Below are positions 1 to 9,920 of a stretch of DNA of 64,000 nucleotides, piece by piece (within the stretch, counting starts at the first letter, position 1; the number at the start of each line of letters is the position of its first letter). Both the position numbers and the translations under genes were made by a program. Source of the DNA: Pedobacter arcticus A12 (GTDB lineage: Bacteria; Bacteroidota; Bacteroidia; Sphingobacteriales; Sphingobacteriaceae); the NCBI RefSeq assembly GCF_000302595.1, contig NZ_JH947126.1, forward strand, positions 463,223 to 527,222, given 5' to 3'. Under the pieces are notes generated by a model that was given only the letters and a program-made list of their open reading frames with translations, was not told where the DNA came from and ran no database searches.

Positions 1-1485
1 GTATTGTTTTGGAAAATCCTCCCTAAAGAAACATCGCCCTTAGACGATAGAAGTTATATTTCTTTATCCATTAGCGCTCCAGAAGGTTCTTCTTTTGAAT
101 ACACAGATGATTACATGTTGCAGGTAAACAAGCTGATACAAGATTCAATCCCAGAAGTGGCAGCAGATTTATCCGTTACCTCGCCTGGCTTTTCGGGTTC
201 TGGCGCAGCAAATACGGGTTTTTTTAGATTACGGTTAGAAGATGCCAGCAAACGTGAAAGATCACAAAGTGATATCGCTACGCAACTCACCAAAGATTTA
301 AAAAAGCTGAACGGTGCAAAAACCTTTGTCATTCAACAAGCAACTATTGCTGTGGGCCGGTCTAGAGGTTTACCTATACAGTTTGTAATACAGGCGCCCA
401 ACTTTGAAAAACTTAGAGAGAAACTACCTTTATTTATGGATGAAATTGGCAAGAACCCAGTTTTCACCAATACAGATGTAAACTTAAAGTTTAACAAACC
501 AGAGCTTTACGTATCAATTGATAGAAATAAAGCACAGGATTTAGGTGTTTCTGTTTTAGATGTTGCACAAACTTTACAGCTTTCTTTAAGCGGGCAAAGG
601 TTTGCTTATTTTATTATGGATGGCAAACAGTATCAGGTAATTGGTCAGTTCGATAAGAACAAACGAAGCGATCCTTACGATTTAAGTGCTATTTATGTAA
701 GAAACGCTAGCGGTAAACTCATCCAGTTAGACAACCTGGTAAACGTGGAAGAAAAAAGCAGTCCGCCACAGCTTTTCCGTAATAACAGATTTGTTTCTGC
801 AACGGTGTCTGGTGCGGTTGTGCCCGGAAAATCTATTGGCGACGGAATAGCAGCCATGCGAGAAGCACAGGACAAAATATTGGATGACAGCTTTTCGACA
901 GATTTAGCTGGCGAGTCCCGAGATTTTGCCGAAAGTAATTCAAACACCTCTTTTGCTTTCGGACTAGCTTTATTATTGGTTTACCTAATTTTAGCCGCTC
1001 AATTCGAAAGCTTTATAGACCCTGTTATCATCATTTTAACGGTTCCAATGGCTGTTGCCGGTGCATTTTTCTCGCTATGGTTATTGGGTCAATCTTGGAA
1101 TATATTTAGCCAGATCGGAACCATTATGCTCATAGGCTTGGTAACCAAAAACGGTATTTTAATTGTAGAATTTGCTAATCAGCTCAAAGAAAAAGGAATG
1201 CCGGTTGCCCAAGCCATCAGAGAAGCTTCTGTGTCTCGCTTACGTCCTATTTTAATGACCAGTTTAGCAATTGCGCTAGGTGCTTTACCTATTGCAATGG
1301 CATTTGGAGCAGCTGCAAAAAGCAGAATGAGTATGGGTACCGTGATTATTGGTGGAACTTTATTTTCGTTATTACTTACCTTGTTTGTGATCCCCGCAAT
1401 CTACTCCTACTGGTCTAAAGAATACAAAGAGAGCAGAGCAGAGAAAGCGGAAAGAGAAATTAAACTCGCAGAAAAAAATGCCTAA
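1..1485 (+). CDS. RND-family efflux permease, C-terminal half (partial)
   Basis: Inner-membrane proton-driven drug/metal efflux pump subunit of the AcrB/MexB (HAE1) type. The frame is open at base 1, so the gene begins outside the window and the first TTG at base 4 is not a real start. About 494 residues remain of a usual ~1,030. The segment opens in the second periplasmic half with the family-typical LPKETSPLDDR/APEG sequence, followed by the porter and docking domains. From about residue 315 comes the final transmembrane bundle: FGLALLLVYLILAAQFESF, the GTIMLIGLVTKNGILIVEFAN helix, and RLRPILMTSLAIALGALP. The C-terminus is charged and cytoplasmic. Its stop overlaps the TolC-type gene by 8 nt, so the two are translationally coupled as parts of one tripartite pump; the periplasmic adaptor is presumably just upstream. 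The substrate cannot be read from the sequence. Confidence 0.93.
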   Translation, partial: VLFWKILPKETSPLDDRSYISLSISAPEGSSFEYTDDYMLQVNKLIQDSIPEVAADLSVTSPGFSGSGAANTGFFRLRLEDASKRERSQSDIATQLTKDLKKLNGAKTFVIQQATIAVGRSRGLPIQFVIQAPNFEKLREKLPLFMDEIGKNPVFTNTDVNLKFNKPELYVSIDRNKAQDLGVSVLDVAQTLQLSLSGQRFAYFIMDGKQYQVIGQFDKNKRSDPYDLSAIYVRNASGKLIQLDNLVNVEEKSSPPQLFRNNRFVSATVSGAVVPGKSIGDGIAAMREAQDKILDDSFSTDLAGESRDFAESNSNTSFAFGLALLLVYLILAAQFESFIDPVIIILTVPMAVAGAFFSLWLLGQSWNIFSQIGTIMLIGLVTKNGILIVEFANQLKEKGMPVAQAIREASVSRLRPILMTSLAIALGALPIAMAFGAAAKSRMSMGTVIIGGTLFSLLLTLFVIPAIYSYWSKEYKESRAEKAEREIKLAEKNA

Positions 1486-2803
1486 AATGAAACACACCAC
1501 TTTTTTATATAGCGCTTTATTGTTTTGTTTGCCTTTTGGCGATTTATTTGCCCAAGAAAAACTGAACTTAAAAGATGCCATAACCATAGCGCTTGAAAAC
1601 AACTATAGTATCAAGCTCAGCAATAACGAAAATGCCATTGCTAAAAACGATTTGAATTATGCAAACGCGGGCTTTTTACCGAGTGTTACCGGCAACTTAA
1701 CTGACGTTAACAATATTCAAACTTCTAAAACAGATTTAGCAAACGGGGATGTTCGCGATGTAAATAATGCGAAAACGAGTAACCTAAATTACGGAGTTGG
1801 TTTAAACTGGAAAGTTTTTGACGGGTTTAAAATGTTTGCAGACTACGACAGATTGCAAGAACTTGAAAAACTGGGCGAATTGAATGCACAACTCACCGTA
1901 CAAAACACCATTGCCGCTGTTGTTGAAAGCTACTATAATTTAGCATCGCAAAAAAAGCAGTTGGTAGCTATAGAAACTGCTTTAGAAGTATCAACTATAC
2001 GTTTAAACAATGCAAAATCAAGATATACTTTAGGTAAAGGTTCTAAATTGGAGCTATTGGCAGCAAAGGTTGATTTAAATGCCGATACCACGCAACTTTT
2101 GATGCAACAGGACCGTATTAGAAATGAAAAAGTCAATTTAAACCAGTTGATGGCCCGGAACTTGGAAACCAGTTTTGAAATTGACGATGACATATTGATT
2201 GATAAAGACTTGGTTTACCAAACTTTAAAAACATTGATAGATAGCCAGAACCCAGATTTAAAAACTGCTCAAATCAATAAAAAAATATCAGAAATATATG
2301 TAAAGCAGGTTAAGGCAAATAGATATCCGGTAATCTCATTAAACTCGGGTTATAACTTTGCAAAATCAACACCACTTCAAAATGGTTTTGCACCTTTAAG
2401 ATCTAATACCCGAGGACTTAACTATGGCTTAACTGCATCTGTGAATATATTTAACGGTGGGCAACAAAACCGTTCGGAGAGAAATGCCAAGCTACTTGCA
2501 GACAACTCTGGACTAGATCTTGAACGCATTAAACAAGATGTTGATGCACAATTGCTCACCAGCTTTCAAAATTACCAAACCAGCTTACAGCTGATTTCGC
2601 TAGAAGAAAAGAATGTGGAAGTGGCGGAAGAAAATTTAAAAATCACCTTAGAGAAATACAAACTTGGAAGCATTGTACCTTTAGAGCTTAGAGAGGCTCA
2701 AAGAAACTATATGGATGCTACAGCGAGGTATGCAAATGCTTTATACCAAGCCAAAATAAGCGAAATTACTTTAAAAGAGATTACAGGAACCATTGCTTTA
2801 TAA
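1478..2803 (+). CDS. TolC-family outer membrane efflux channel
   Basis: Outer-membrane channel of the tripartite RND pump. The 441-residue product has a signal peptide (cleavage near LFAQ, residues 23-26). Two tandem outer-membrane-efflux repeats follow, each opening with a motif like LNLKDAITIALENNYSIK and consisting of long coiled-coil helices (around residues 100-220 and 330-435). Length fits the family. An internal ATG three codons in (1487) is an equally good start because the signal peptide is then shorter. The gene overlaps the RND permease stop by 8 nt, the usual arrangement in Bacteroidetes MFP-RND-OMF operons. No terminator is obvious in the 65 nt that follow. Confidence 0.92.
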   Translation: MPKMKHTTFLYSALLFCLPFGDLFAQEKLNLKDAITIALENNYSIKLSNNENAIAKNDLNYANAGFLPSVTGNLTDVNNIQTSKTDLANGDVRDVNNAKTSNLNYGVGLNWKVFDGFKMFADYDRLQELEKLGELNAQLTVQNTIAAVVESYYNLASQKKQLVAIETALEVSTIRLNNAKSRYTLGKGSKLELLAAKVDLNADTTQLLMQQDRIRNEKVNLNQLMARNLETSFEIDDDILIDKDLVYQTLKTLIDSQNPDLKTAQINKKISEIYVKQVKANRYPVISLNSGYNFAKSTPLQNGFAPLRSNTRGLNYGLTASVNIFNGGQQNRSERNAKLLADNSGLDLERIKQDVDAQLLTSFQNYQTSLQLISLEEKNVEVAEENLKITLEKYKLGSIVPLELREAQRNYMDATARYANALYQAKISEITLKEITGTIAL

Positions 2804-2843
2804 ACAATACATTACTTAAAAAAACTTTAACATATACTTTTTA

Positions 2844-2851
2844 TATATTTG
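2844..2851 (+). promoter_or_regulatory. candidate Bacteroidetes -7 promoter element
   Basis: TATATTTG matches the Bacteroidetes -7 consensus TAnnTTTG and lies 17 nt before the receiver gene, in an AT-rich gap after the efflux operon. No convincing -33 TTG box is seen, so this is suggestive only. Confidence 0.3.
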
Positions 2852-2868
2852 TATATAATTTTTCACTT

Positions 2869-3261
2869 ATGCCAGATTACAAGTACAATAGCGCATTATT
2901 GGTCGATGACAACTTTATTGACAACATGATCAATGAAAAAATCTTGAAAACCTGTGATTTTGCCGCAGAAATCGTAATCAAACAGTCCTGTGAATCTGCA
3001 ATTAATTATTTGCATGATTTAGATAAAAACAACAAGAACCTACCCGAAGTAATTTTTTTAGATATCAGAATGCCTGTTAAAACAGGATTTGATTTCTTGG
3101 TAGAGTTTCAAGACTTACAATCTCCTAATAAACAATTCGTTAAAATCGTTATATTATCTTCTTCTTTAGATCCAAATGATCATAAAAAAGTGATTGAATT
3201 CAATAACGTAACCGATTTCTTAGGCAAGCCTTTGACTACTGACTTGTTAAAAACAATTTAA
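2869..3261 (+). CDS. single-domain response regulator (CheY-like receiver)
   Basis: A 130-residue stand-alone receiver domain with no output domain. Receiver hallmarks are visible: the acidic pocket LLVDDN (residues ~10-15), the phospho-acceptor Asp in VIFLDIRMP (~residue 66), the switch Ser in VILSSS, and the conserved Lys in LGKPL near the C-terminus. It belongs to the short Rcp1/CheY-like regulators abundant in Pedobacter, which usually relay phosphate or act through protein contact. No sensor kinase is adjacent. The next gene starts 2 nt after its stop, so the pair is probably co-transcribed, though a functional link to the kinase is not evident. Confidence 0.85.
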   Translation: MPDYKYNSALLVDDNFIDNMINEKILKTCDFAAEIVIKQSCESAINYLHDLDKNNKNLPEVIFLDIRMPVKTGFDFLVEFQDLQSPNKQFVKIVILSSSLDPNDHKKVIEFNNVTDFLGKPLTTDLLKTI

Positions 3262-3263
3262 GA

Positions 3264-4115
3264 ATGCTACTTGTTGCAGATGGCGGTTCCTCTAAAACCG
3301 ACTGGATTTTACAGCTAGACGACAATAGCACAGAAAAACATACTACTGGAGGCGTAAACCCTTTTTTTTGGTCAGAAAAAGAGATCATCAGAAGCTTAAA
3401 CAATTTTAAGCCCTTTAACACCATTGCCGATCAGGTAACAGAAATCTATTTTTATGGTGCTGGCTGTACAAGCCCAGACCGACGAGAGTTGGTATCAAAC
3501 GCACTGAGCACCCGTTTTAAAAATGCTTTTATTTCAGTAGAAAACGATTCTTTAGGTTCTGCTATTGCCTGCTGTAAAAACACATCAGGCATTTGTTCTA
3601 CATTAGGTACGGGTTCTAGCGTATCGTTTTATAATGGTAAAGAAGATTTTCCTAGCAATTTAGGTTTAGGTTATGTATTAGGCGAAGAAGGTTCTGGAAC
3701 ATACTTTGGTAAGATATTAATAACAGACTTTTTGTACGAAACAGCACCAGAGGATATACAAAAAGCATTCAACAAAGAATACAGGTTAGATAAGGAAACG
3801 GTTATTAAGAATCTGTACCAGAAAGCAATGCCGAATCACTTTTTGGCATCTTTTGCGCCTTTCATGAGTATTTGTTACGATCATCCTTACATACAAAACC
3901 TATTATACACTGGTTTTGATGAATTTGTAAAAACCCACATCCTCACCTACCCCAACTACAAAGACCACTACTGTCATTTTGTGGGTTCCATAGCTTTCCA
4001 TTTTCAAGAAATATTAAAAGAAGTAACAGACAAATACGATATCAATTTCGGAAAAGTATTAGAAAAACCAATTGATGAATTATTTGTTTGGATTAAAGAA
4101 CGAGAAGGATATTAA
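3264..4115 (+). CDS. BadF/BadG-type ATPase, N-acetylglucosamine kinase-like
   Basis: A 283-residue cytoplasmic protein of the ASKHA fold. It shows the N-terminal phosphate-1 motif VADGGSSKTDW (residues 4-14), a central STLGTGSSVSFY phosphate-2 motif, and GLGYVLGEEGSG, a signature of the BadF/BadG/BcrA/BcrD family group that contains mammalian NAGK-like GlcNAc kinases. Bacteroidetes members of this size are normally annotated as N-acetylglucosamine kinases. Released amino sugars from the downstream glycosaminoglycan locus could be substrates, but it sits outside that locus and behind a response regulator (2-nt gap), so a peptidoglycan-recycling or housekeeping role is equally possible. Confidence 0.75.
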   Translation: MLLVADGGSSKTDWILQLDDNSTEKHTTGGVNPFFWSEKEIIRSLNNFKPFNTIADQVTEIYFYGAGCTSPDRRELVSNALSTRFKNAFISVENDSLGSAIACCKNTSGICSTLGTGSSVSFYNGKEDFPSNLGLGYVLGEEGSGTYFGKILITDFLYETAPEDIQKAFNKEYRLDKETVIKNLYQKAMPNHFLASFAPFMSICYDHPYIQNLLYTGFDEFVKTHILTYPNYKDHYCHFVGSIAFHFQEILKEVTDKYDINFGKVLEKPIDELFVWIKEREGY

Positions 4116-4230
4116 AATTGAGTTAAAATTGAACCAAAATAAAAAACTGTAGCAGTACCATAAGCACTTGGTATTTTTTTTTAAATTGAATTGTGTTATA
4201 CAACCTAAAAACCAAGGCATTAAACCATAT

Positions 4231-7200
4231 ATGCTAAGAACTCTAATATTTTTGTTGATTGTTACTTTCTTTGGCGAAACAGCTTTTGCACAAGATCAAC
4301 AAACATTAGTTACAAAAAAACAGACCGAGACACTAACGTTGCTCGCTGTTAATCTTTCTACCAAGAGAGAACAGAACAGAGAAAAAGCGTTTTCTATGGC
4401 CAAAAAGAACAATTGGCCGGTCTTTAGGGTACAAAAAAACGGTTCAATTATTTCTTTACAGGGATTGGATGATCTCGGCTTCCCATTATACCTTAAAACA
4501 TTCGATAACATCATTGCTGCAGGAACAACCAGAACAAATAGTTTATACGCTGGGGGTAGTTTAGGCGCAAATATTAACGGTTCTAGTAATAGTTTAATTG
4601 GGAAAGTGGGTATTTGGGATGGTGGAAGCATACTTTTAAGCCATCAGGAATTCGCCGTAAACCGTATCGAACAAAAAGATAATCCATCGAGTTTGAGCTT
4701 ACATGCCACCCACGTAGCAGGTACAATGATGGCGAAAGGGGTTTATGCAAAAGCAAAAGGCATGGCTTGGGGTTTGCAAAAGCTTTATGCATGGGATTTT
4801 AATAACGATGCCTCGGAGATGACTAAAGCCGCCACAGCTGGAATGCTGGTATCAAACCACTCTTATGGCTATATCGCGGGTTGGGATTATAATTCAGACA
4901 CCAACCCTCCACGCTGGGAATATTACGGGGCGCCTGGTAGCACAGAAGATTACAAATTTGGTTTTTACGATTCCAGTGCAAAAGATTGGGATATTATATG
5001 CTACAATGCACCTTATTATTTACCAGTTTCCTCTGCTGGCAACAGCCGGAATTTGAATGGACCAGCAATAGGTGAAGATTATTACGGTTACGAAAGCGCA
5101 AGTAGTTCTACGTTTGTGAACAAAGGAAAAAGACCTGCTGGTATTAGCTCAAACAATGGTTATGATATTATTGCAACCACGGCCACTGCTAAAAATATTT
5201 TAACTGTTGGTGCGGTTTCAGGGCTACCCTATGGTGCTAATAAACCAGCAGATATTAAGATAGCAAGTTTTAGCAGTTGGGGACCTACGGATGATGGTCG
5301 AATAAAACCAGATTTAGTCGCTGATGGGGTTTCAGTTACTTCCACCAGTAGCGACAATCCAAAAGCATACGCCAGTTTAAGCGGAACTTCCATGTCGTCT
5401 CCAAACGTAAGTGGCTCGTTAGTGCTTTTGCAAGAGTATTACGCACAGAATAATGGTGGTTCTTTTATGCGCTCTGCCACTTTGAAAGGATTGGCAATTA
5501 ACACTACTGATGAAGCAGGAACTTCTTTTGGCCCAGATTATATTTTTGGCTGGGGATTATTGAACGTTGAAAACGCAGGAAAGCTCATTAAATTGAACGG
5601 TACAAAAAGCATCATCAGCGAGCGTACCCTAGCGCAAGGAGAAGTTTATAGCTTACAGCTAACAACATCTGGCTTTGGCCCTTTAAGAGCAACCATTTGC
5701 TGGACAGACCCTGAAGGAGCAACTAAGCCCGACGGAACCATCAACGATAGAACACCGAAACTGGTTAACGATTTAGATTTAAGGTTATCAAAAGACGCAA
5801 CAACCTACTTTCCGTTTAAACTAGATCCCTTAAACCCAACAGCTGCCACAATAACGGGCGACAATATTTTAGATAACGTAGAACAAATTTACATTGCTAA
5901 CGCTACACCGGGGCAAACTTATACCCTAAAAGTATCGCATAAAGGCACATTGGTAAAAGGGCCGCAAAAATATTCAATCGTCGTTTCTGGCATTGGTGGA
6001 AAAGTCTATTGCAGCTCTATTCCATCATCCAGCAGTGATGCAATTATTGAAAAAGTACAGATTGGGAGTATAAACAATAGCATCCCGGTCAGTTGTAGAA
6101 CTTATAGCAATTACACCACCTTAAGCACTGATTTAGAAGAAGGTAAGACTTATCCTTTTTCGATAAACGTAGGTAGTTGCGGAGTAAATGCCGATAAGAT
6201 TGCCGCAATTTATGCGGATTGGAATGGTGATGGCGACTTTGATGATGTTAACGAAAGCGTAGCGAAATCTGCCGTATATAATGGTAGCGGAACGTTCACT
6301 GGAACTATGAATATTCCTCAAGGTGTAATTGCTGGCAATACAAGTTTATTACGCATTGTGCTTAACCAAACCAATAATGCCGATAACGTTTCTGCTTGTG
6401 GTACTTACGAAAAAGGAGAAACGCAGGACTATAAAATCAACTTTATTAAATCTACCACTGATGTTGGGGCTATCGCAATCAACGATCAACTGGATAATTT
6501 ATGTGCTGCTACCACTAAGAATTTTTCGGTTAAAATAAAGAACTTTGGAAGCGCTGCTGTTGCTAACATTCCGGTAATATTTACTTTATCCAGCAATAGT
6601 AGCGTATTAAAAACCTTTACAGAAAACTTTACGGGCACAATTGAGCCTAGCGCTGAAGCTGACTTTACTTTCGCAACAAGTGTAGATTTGCCAGCCAATA
6701 CCACATTTACAGTAGATATTAAAACCGCTTACAGCACCGATGTTATTTCAAAAAACAATGCAGTAAGCAAAACCATAACAACTACAAGTCCGCAAAACCC
6801 TACCGATTTAAGTGTTGCTGCCTGCGACAATGTTTCGGGCTATTATCAACTTAATGGTAATGGCGATGGCACTTTATATTGGTACAGCACCGCAAATGCA
6901 ACTGTACCTTTTCAATACGGCAACAATACCTTCACCAATAGACAACCGATCGCCAACACATTTTATGTTGGTTTAAACGATTTTAGAACTTACTTTGGTG
7001 CTGATAATAAAAAGGTTTACGCAGGTGGCAGTTATTCTGGAAATTTTGGACCTAAACCGATCATCACCGTAGCAGCACCAATGGTGTTAGACAGTGCTTT
7101 ATTGTATATCAGCAAAAGCGGACAGCTTACTTTCACGGTTGAAACACCAGATGGGCTAATCTTAAGTTCAAAAACCATTGATGTAGTACGTACAAAAACA

Positions 7201-7992
7201 ACTACTGATGTGGAAACCACAGCTAATCTGATAGATGATGATGTTAATGACCCCGGCAAAATGTTCAAAATCGGTTTAGAATTCCCGGCTGCCGGCACTT
7301 ATTATATTGGTATAGATTTTAATGGCGCAACTATTTTTAGGAGTAATGTTGGTGTAAACAATATCCCAATAAGTTTGGAGAATGATCTTGTTAAGCTAAG
7401 TGGTGCTTACTCAGAAACGAATGGCACAATCACCAATGCTTACTATTATTTTTATAGGATGCTGTTCAAATCTTTGGGATGTTCTAACGCTAACAGGTTG
7501 GCGGTTACCGTTGCTAAACCGATGATTACGCAAAACGGCACTGTGTTAACAACAAATTCGGCAAATAATTATAAATGGTATTTGAATAATGTGGTAATTA
7601 TTGGTGCAACCAATCAAACCTACACGCCCACAATATCGGGTGTGTACCAAGTTGAAACAATAAGCGCTTCAGGGTGTAATTCTAAATCAGCCAATTTCAA
7701 TTACATATTTTCAAATATCAAACCAGCAGACCCAGAAGAAATCAGTCTTAAAATTTTCCCAGTACCAGCATCAGAAATACTAAATTATAGTTTACAGCTT
7801 TTGAAGAAAGAGGACGTTGATATCTCTATCAGCAACCTATTCGGGCAAATCGTTTATGAGAAAAAGCAAAACAATATTTTGGGCAAATTAGCTGATGTAA
7901 TAAATGTAAAAAACTATGCAACTGGTAATTACATCATAACTATAAAAACTGGGAACAAAATTTATTCGCAGAAAATCAGCATCGTTCGTTAA
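4231..7992 (+). CDS. T9SS-secreted subtilisin-like serine protease (S8 family)
   Basis: Large secreted peptidase, 1,253 residues from the ATG at 4231. An upstream in-frame TTG at 4168 is rejected because the signal peptide (MLRTLIFLLIVTFFGETAFA) begins at this ATG. The catalytic triad is intact: Asp in VGIWDGG (~residue 130), His in HATHVAGTM (~161), Ser in SGTSMSSPN (~387). After the peptidase come a proprotein-convertase-like beta domain, a GEVED-type repeat (ADWNGDGDFDD...GETQDYKI, ~residues 660-740), a CARDB-like adhesion domain starting TDVGAIAIND, and an Ig-like region. The last ~85 residues form a type A T9SS sorting domain (LKIFPVPASEIL ... GNYIITIKTGNKIYSQKISI), so the protein should be exported through the outer membrane. 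It is monocistronic between the kinase and the dehydrogenase. The natural substrate is unknown. Confidence 0.9.
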   Translation: MLRTLIFLLIVTFFGETAFAQDQQTLVTKKQTETLTLLAVNLSTKREQNREKAFSMAKKNNWPVFRVQKNGSIISLQGLDDLGFPLYLKTFDNIIAAGTTRTNSLYAGGSLGANINGSSNSLIGKVGIWDGGSILLSHQEFAVNRIEQKDNPSSLSLHATHVAGTMMAKGVYAKAKGMAWGLQKLYAWDFNNDASEMTKAATAGMLVSNHSYGYIAGWDYNSDTNPPRWEYYGAPGSTEDYKFGFYDSSAKDWDIICYNAPYYLPVSSAGNSRNLNGPAIGEDYYGYESASSSTFVNKGKRPAGISSNNGYDIIATTATAKNILTVGAVSGLPYGANKPADIKIASFSSWGPTDDGRIKPDLVADGVSVTSTSSDNPKAYASLSGTSMSSPNVSGSLVLLQEYYAQNNGGSFMRSATLKGLAINTTDEAGTSFGPDYIFGWGLLNVENAGKLIKLNGTKSIISERTLAQGEVYSLQLTTSGFGPLRATICWTDPEGATKPDGTINDRTPKLVNDLDLRLSKDATTYFPFKLDPLNPTAATITGDNILDNVEQIYIANATPGQTYTLKVSHKGTLVKGPQKYSIVVSGIGGKVYCSSIPSSSSDAIIEKVQIGSINNSIPVSCRTYSNYTTLSTDLEEGKTYPFSINVGSCGVNADKIAAIYADWNGDGDFDDVNESVAKSAVYNGSGTFTGTMNIPQGVIAGNTSLLRIVLNQTNNADNVSACGTYEKGETQDYKINFIKSTTDVGAIAINDQLDNLCAATTKNFSVKIKNFGSAAVANIPVIFTLSSNSSVLKTFTENFTGTIEPSAEADFTFATSVDLPANTTFTVDIKTAYSTDVISKNNAVSKTITTTSPQNPTDLSVAACDNVSGYYQLNGNGDGTLYWYSTANATVPFQYGNNTFTNRQPIANTFYVGLNDFRTYFGADNKKVYAGGSYSGNFGPKPIITVAAPMVLDSALLYISKSGQLTFTVETPDGLILSSKTIDVVRTKTTTDVETTANLIDDDVNDPGKMFKIGLEFPAAGTYYIGIDFNGATIFRSNVGVNNIPISLENDLVKLSGAYSETNGTITNAYYYFYRMLFKSLGCSNANRLAVTVAKPMITQNGTVLTTNSANNYKWYLNNVVIIGATNQTYTPTISGVYQVETISASGCNSKSANFNYIFSNIKPADPEEISLKIFPVPASEILNYSLQLLKKEDVDISISNLFGQIVYEKKQNNILGKLADVINVKNYATGNYIITIKTGNKIYSQKISIVR

Positions 7993-8115
7993 ATCCACTC
8001 TCTGATCCCTTTCTTTTTAGGAGAACACTTGATTTACCGTCAAAATAACGTAACAAAGGCATTTAAACGCGATTAGCATTTTGACAATTCTTGAAAAACG
8101 GCTATGTTGTAACTT

Positions 8116-8904
8116 ATGAAGAAATACACTTTAGCCATTGTTGGTTGCGGTAAATTAGCATCCATTATTGTTGATGCTTTAAACAAAGATTTGTTGTTGG
8201 ATTACGAGCTTATTGCTACTTATTCAAGAACCAAAGCAAAAGCAGTACATATTGCAGAAAAAGCAAAAGGGTCTAGAGCTAAAGCTTGCGATTCTATGGA
8301 AGAATTATTGAGTTTAAAACCAAATTACATTGTAGAAACCGCTTCTCCCGCTTCCTTACGCGAGTTTGCGCTAACAGCTTTAAAAGGAGGTTCTTCTATT
8401 GTAACATTATCTATTGGTGCCTTGGCAGATCAAAAGTTTTACGAAGAAGTTCAGCAAGTCGCTAGAGAGAACAATACTAGAATGCACTTAGCTTCTGGAG
8501 CGATTGGAGGTTTTGATGTTTTGCGTACAGCTGCTTTGATGGGAAATTGCACTGCTACTTTTGATACCGAGAAAGGACCATATTCGTTAAGAAACTCCTC
8601 TGTTTATGATGACGCTTTGCAAACCGAAAAAAGACAGGTTTTTAAAGGTGATGCTGTTGAGGCAATCGCACTTTTTCCAACTTCCGTAAATGTAGCTGTG
8701 GCAGCTTCTTTAGCTTCCGTTGGACCAGAGCAGATGAAAGTTTCTATGACTTCAACTCCAGGTTTTGTAGGTGACAATCACCGCATAGAGGTCAAAAATG
8801 ACCAAGTCCATGCGGTGATTGATGTTTATAGCTCAACTGCGCAAATTGCTGGGTGGAGCGTAGTAAACACATTGAGGAACATTACCTCTCCTATTGCTTT
8901 TTAA
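8116..8904 (+). CDS. aspartate dehydrogenase-like oxidoreductase (NadX/DUF108 type)
   Basis: A 262-residue cytoplasmic NAD(P)-binding protein. The Rossmann GxGxxA variant AIVGCGKLA (residues 8-16) is followed by the family motifs VETASP, LASGAIGGFD (~residues 126-135), FPTSVNVAVAASLA (~190-203), and DNHRIEV, whose His aligns with the catalytic region of L-aspartate dehydrogenases. Members oxidise or aminate aspartate/iminoaspartate, sometimes feeding NAD synthesis. It converges on a 2-hydroxyacid dehydrogenase on the other strand, with the two 3' ends overlapping by 14 nt. Substrate specificity cannot be settled from sequence; a role in carbohydrate breakdown is not indicated. Confidence 0.75.
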   Translation: MKKYTLAIVGCGKLASIIVDALNKDLLLDYELIATYSRTKAKAVHIAEKAKGSRAKACDSMEELLSLKPNYIVETASPASLREFALTALKGGSSIVTLSIGALADQKFYEEVQQVARENNTRMHLASGAIGGFDVLRTAALMGNCTATFDTEKGPYSLRNSSVYDDALQTEKRQVFKGDAVEAIALFPTSVNVAVAASLASVGPEQMKVSMTSTPGFVGDNHRIEVKNDQVHAVIDVYSSTAQIAGWSVVNTLRNITSPIAF

Positions 8905-9802
8905 GAACATCAACAATGTTGGCCAAAACTTTCTCGCTCAGGCGATCAAAAGCCTGGCGAGTACGCCCAACAGAAACCCGCATACAGTTTACATGTGGAT
9001 GCGTTAAAAGCTTATCGTTACCTAAAGCAATCAGCGTATCACAATAAAGCAGGTTATCATTGGCTATCCATTTTGCAAACGGTTCTGCATCCCATGCTGG
9101 TGATAAGCTTGTATTAAATAAAATCTTCCTGTCGCCTAAAGCTTCAAACTCTTCTTCGTGTAGCAAAACGGTATTTTTATTTAAACAGGTAATTACCACT
9201 TCGCTTTGCGCCAATAATTCTTTTAAAGGCAAAAACTTAAAGCCTTTTTGTTCTTCTTCGGGCTTTCTGGTTCTAGAGAAATAAGACACCTCTGCGCCAA
9301 AAAACTTTAAAGCATCAGCCACCATACCACCTGATTTTCCTAAACCTACAATCCCGACTTTAATTCCGGTGATTTCTCTAGGAACACCATCCCAAGGTTG
9401 TCTGGGTTTACCATCTGTTGTAATTCCAAAACCGTGTAGGCAACGCACCAATTCACTCACGATATATTCTACCACCCCTTCATCACCATAATCACGGATT
9501 CCCGTAACGGCAATTCCTCTTTCCTCAGCATACCTAATATCAACGTTTGCACTTTCTGGCGAGTACAAAGAGCAGCACATGCCAATGTATTTAACATTTG
9601 GGCATTTGTCTAACGCTTCAGCCCCCAATGGCGACGTGTAACTTAGTAAAACGGCATCGGCATCTCCTATTCTTAGCGCCATTTCGTCTGCATCAGCAGG
9701 CACATCGTGGAACATCACAACTTCTTCGGCAAAATTCTTTAGCGCTTCCTCGGCAGAGGTAATTAAATTTAAAGGTTCAACAGCAACCAGCTTTTTAAAC
9801 AT
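8891..9802 (-). CDS. D-isomer-specific 2-hydroxyacid dehydrogenase family protein
   Basis: A 303-residue cytoplasmic NAD-dependent dehydrogenase. It has the divided D-2-hydroxyacid dehydrogenase layout: catalytic-domain segments at both ends and a central Rossmann domain with GIVGLGKSGGMVADAL (~residues 149-164). A C-terminal LTHPHVN segment may carry the catalytic His. The segment that normally reads N-[ST]-x-RG and supplies substrate-binding Arg reads NTSLSPAWD here, lacking that Arg, so the substrate or even activity may differ from classical members. It is convergent with, and overlaps by 14 nt, the aspartate-dehydrogenase-like gene. Confidence 0.75.
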   Translation of the reverse strand: MFKKLVAVEPLNLITSAEEALKNFAEEVVMFHDVPADADEMALRIGDADAVLLSYTSPLGAEALDKCPNVKYIGMCCSLYSPESANVDIRYAEERGIAVTGIRDYGDEGVVEYIVSELVRCLHGFGITTDGKPRQPWDGVPREITGIKVGIVGLGKSGGMVADALKFFGAEVSYFSRTRKPEEEQKGFKFLPLKELLAQSEVVITCLNKNTVLLHEEEFEALGDRKILFNTSLSPAWDAEPFAKWIANDNLLYCDTLIALGNDKLLTHPHVNCMRVSVGRTRQAFDRLSEKVLANIVDVLKKQ

Positions 9803-9920
9803 GATTTTTTAATTTTAATGATTAACCCCGATGATAGCAGAACTTTGTTACATAAGCAAGAATAAAGCTAATTGTGACTTTGGGTTGAGATAATTCAATT
9901 CTATTTTAATTTTTCGCCAC

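Noticed and set aside
4-20. TTG at base 4 as start of the RND gene
   Set aside because: The frame is open to base 1 and the protein begins mid-domain; the gene is simply cut by the window.
4168-4230. upstream TTG start of the S8 protease
   Set aside because: It would place 21 residues before an obvious signal peptide that starts at the ATG 4231.
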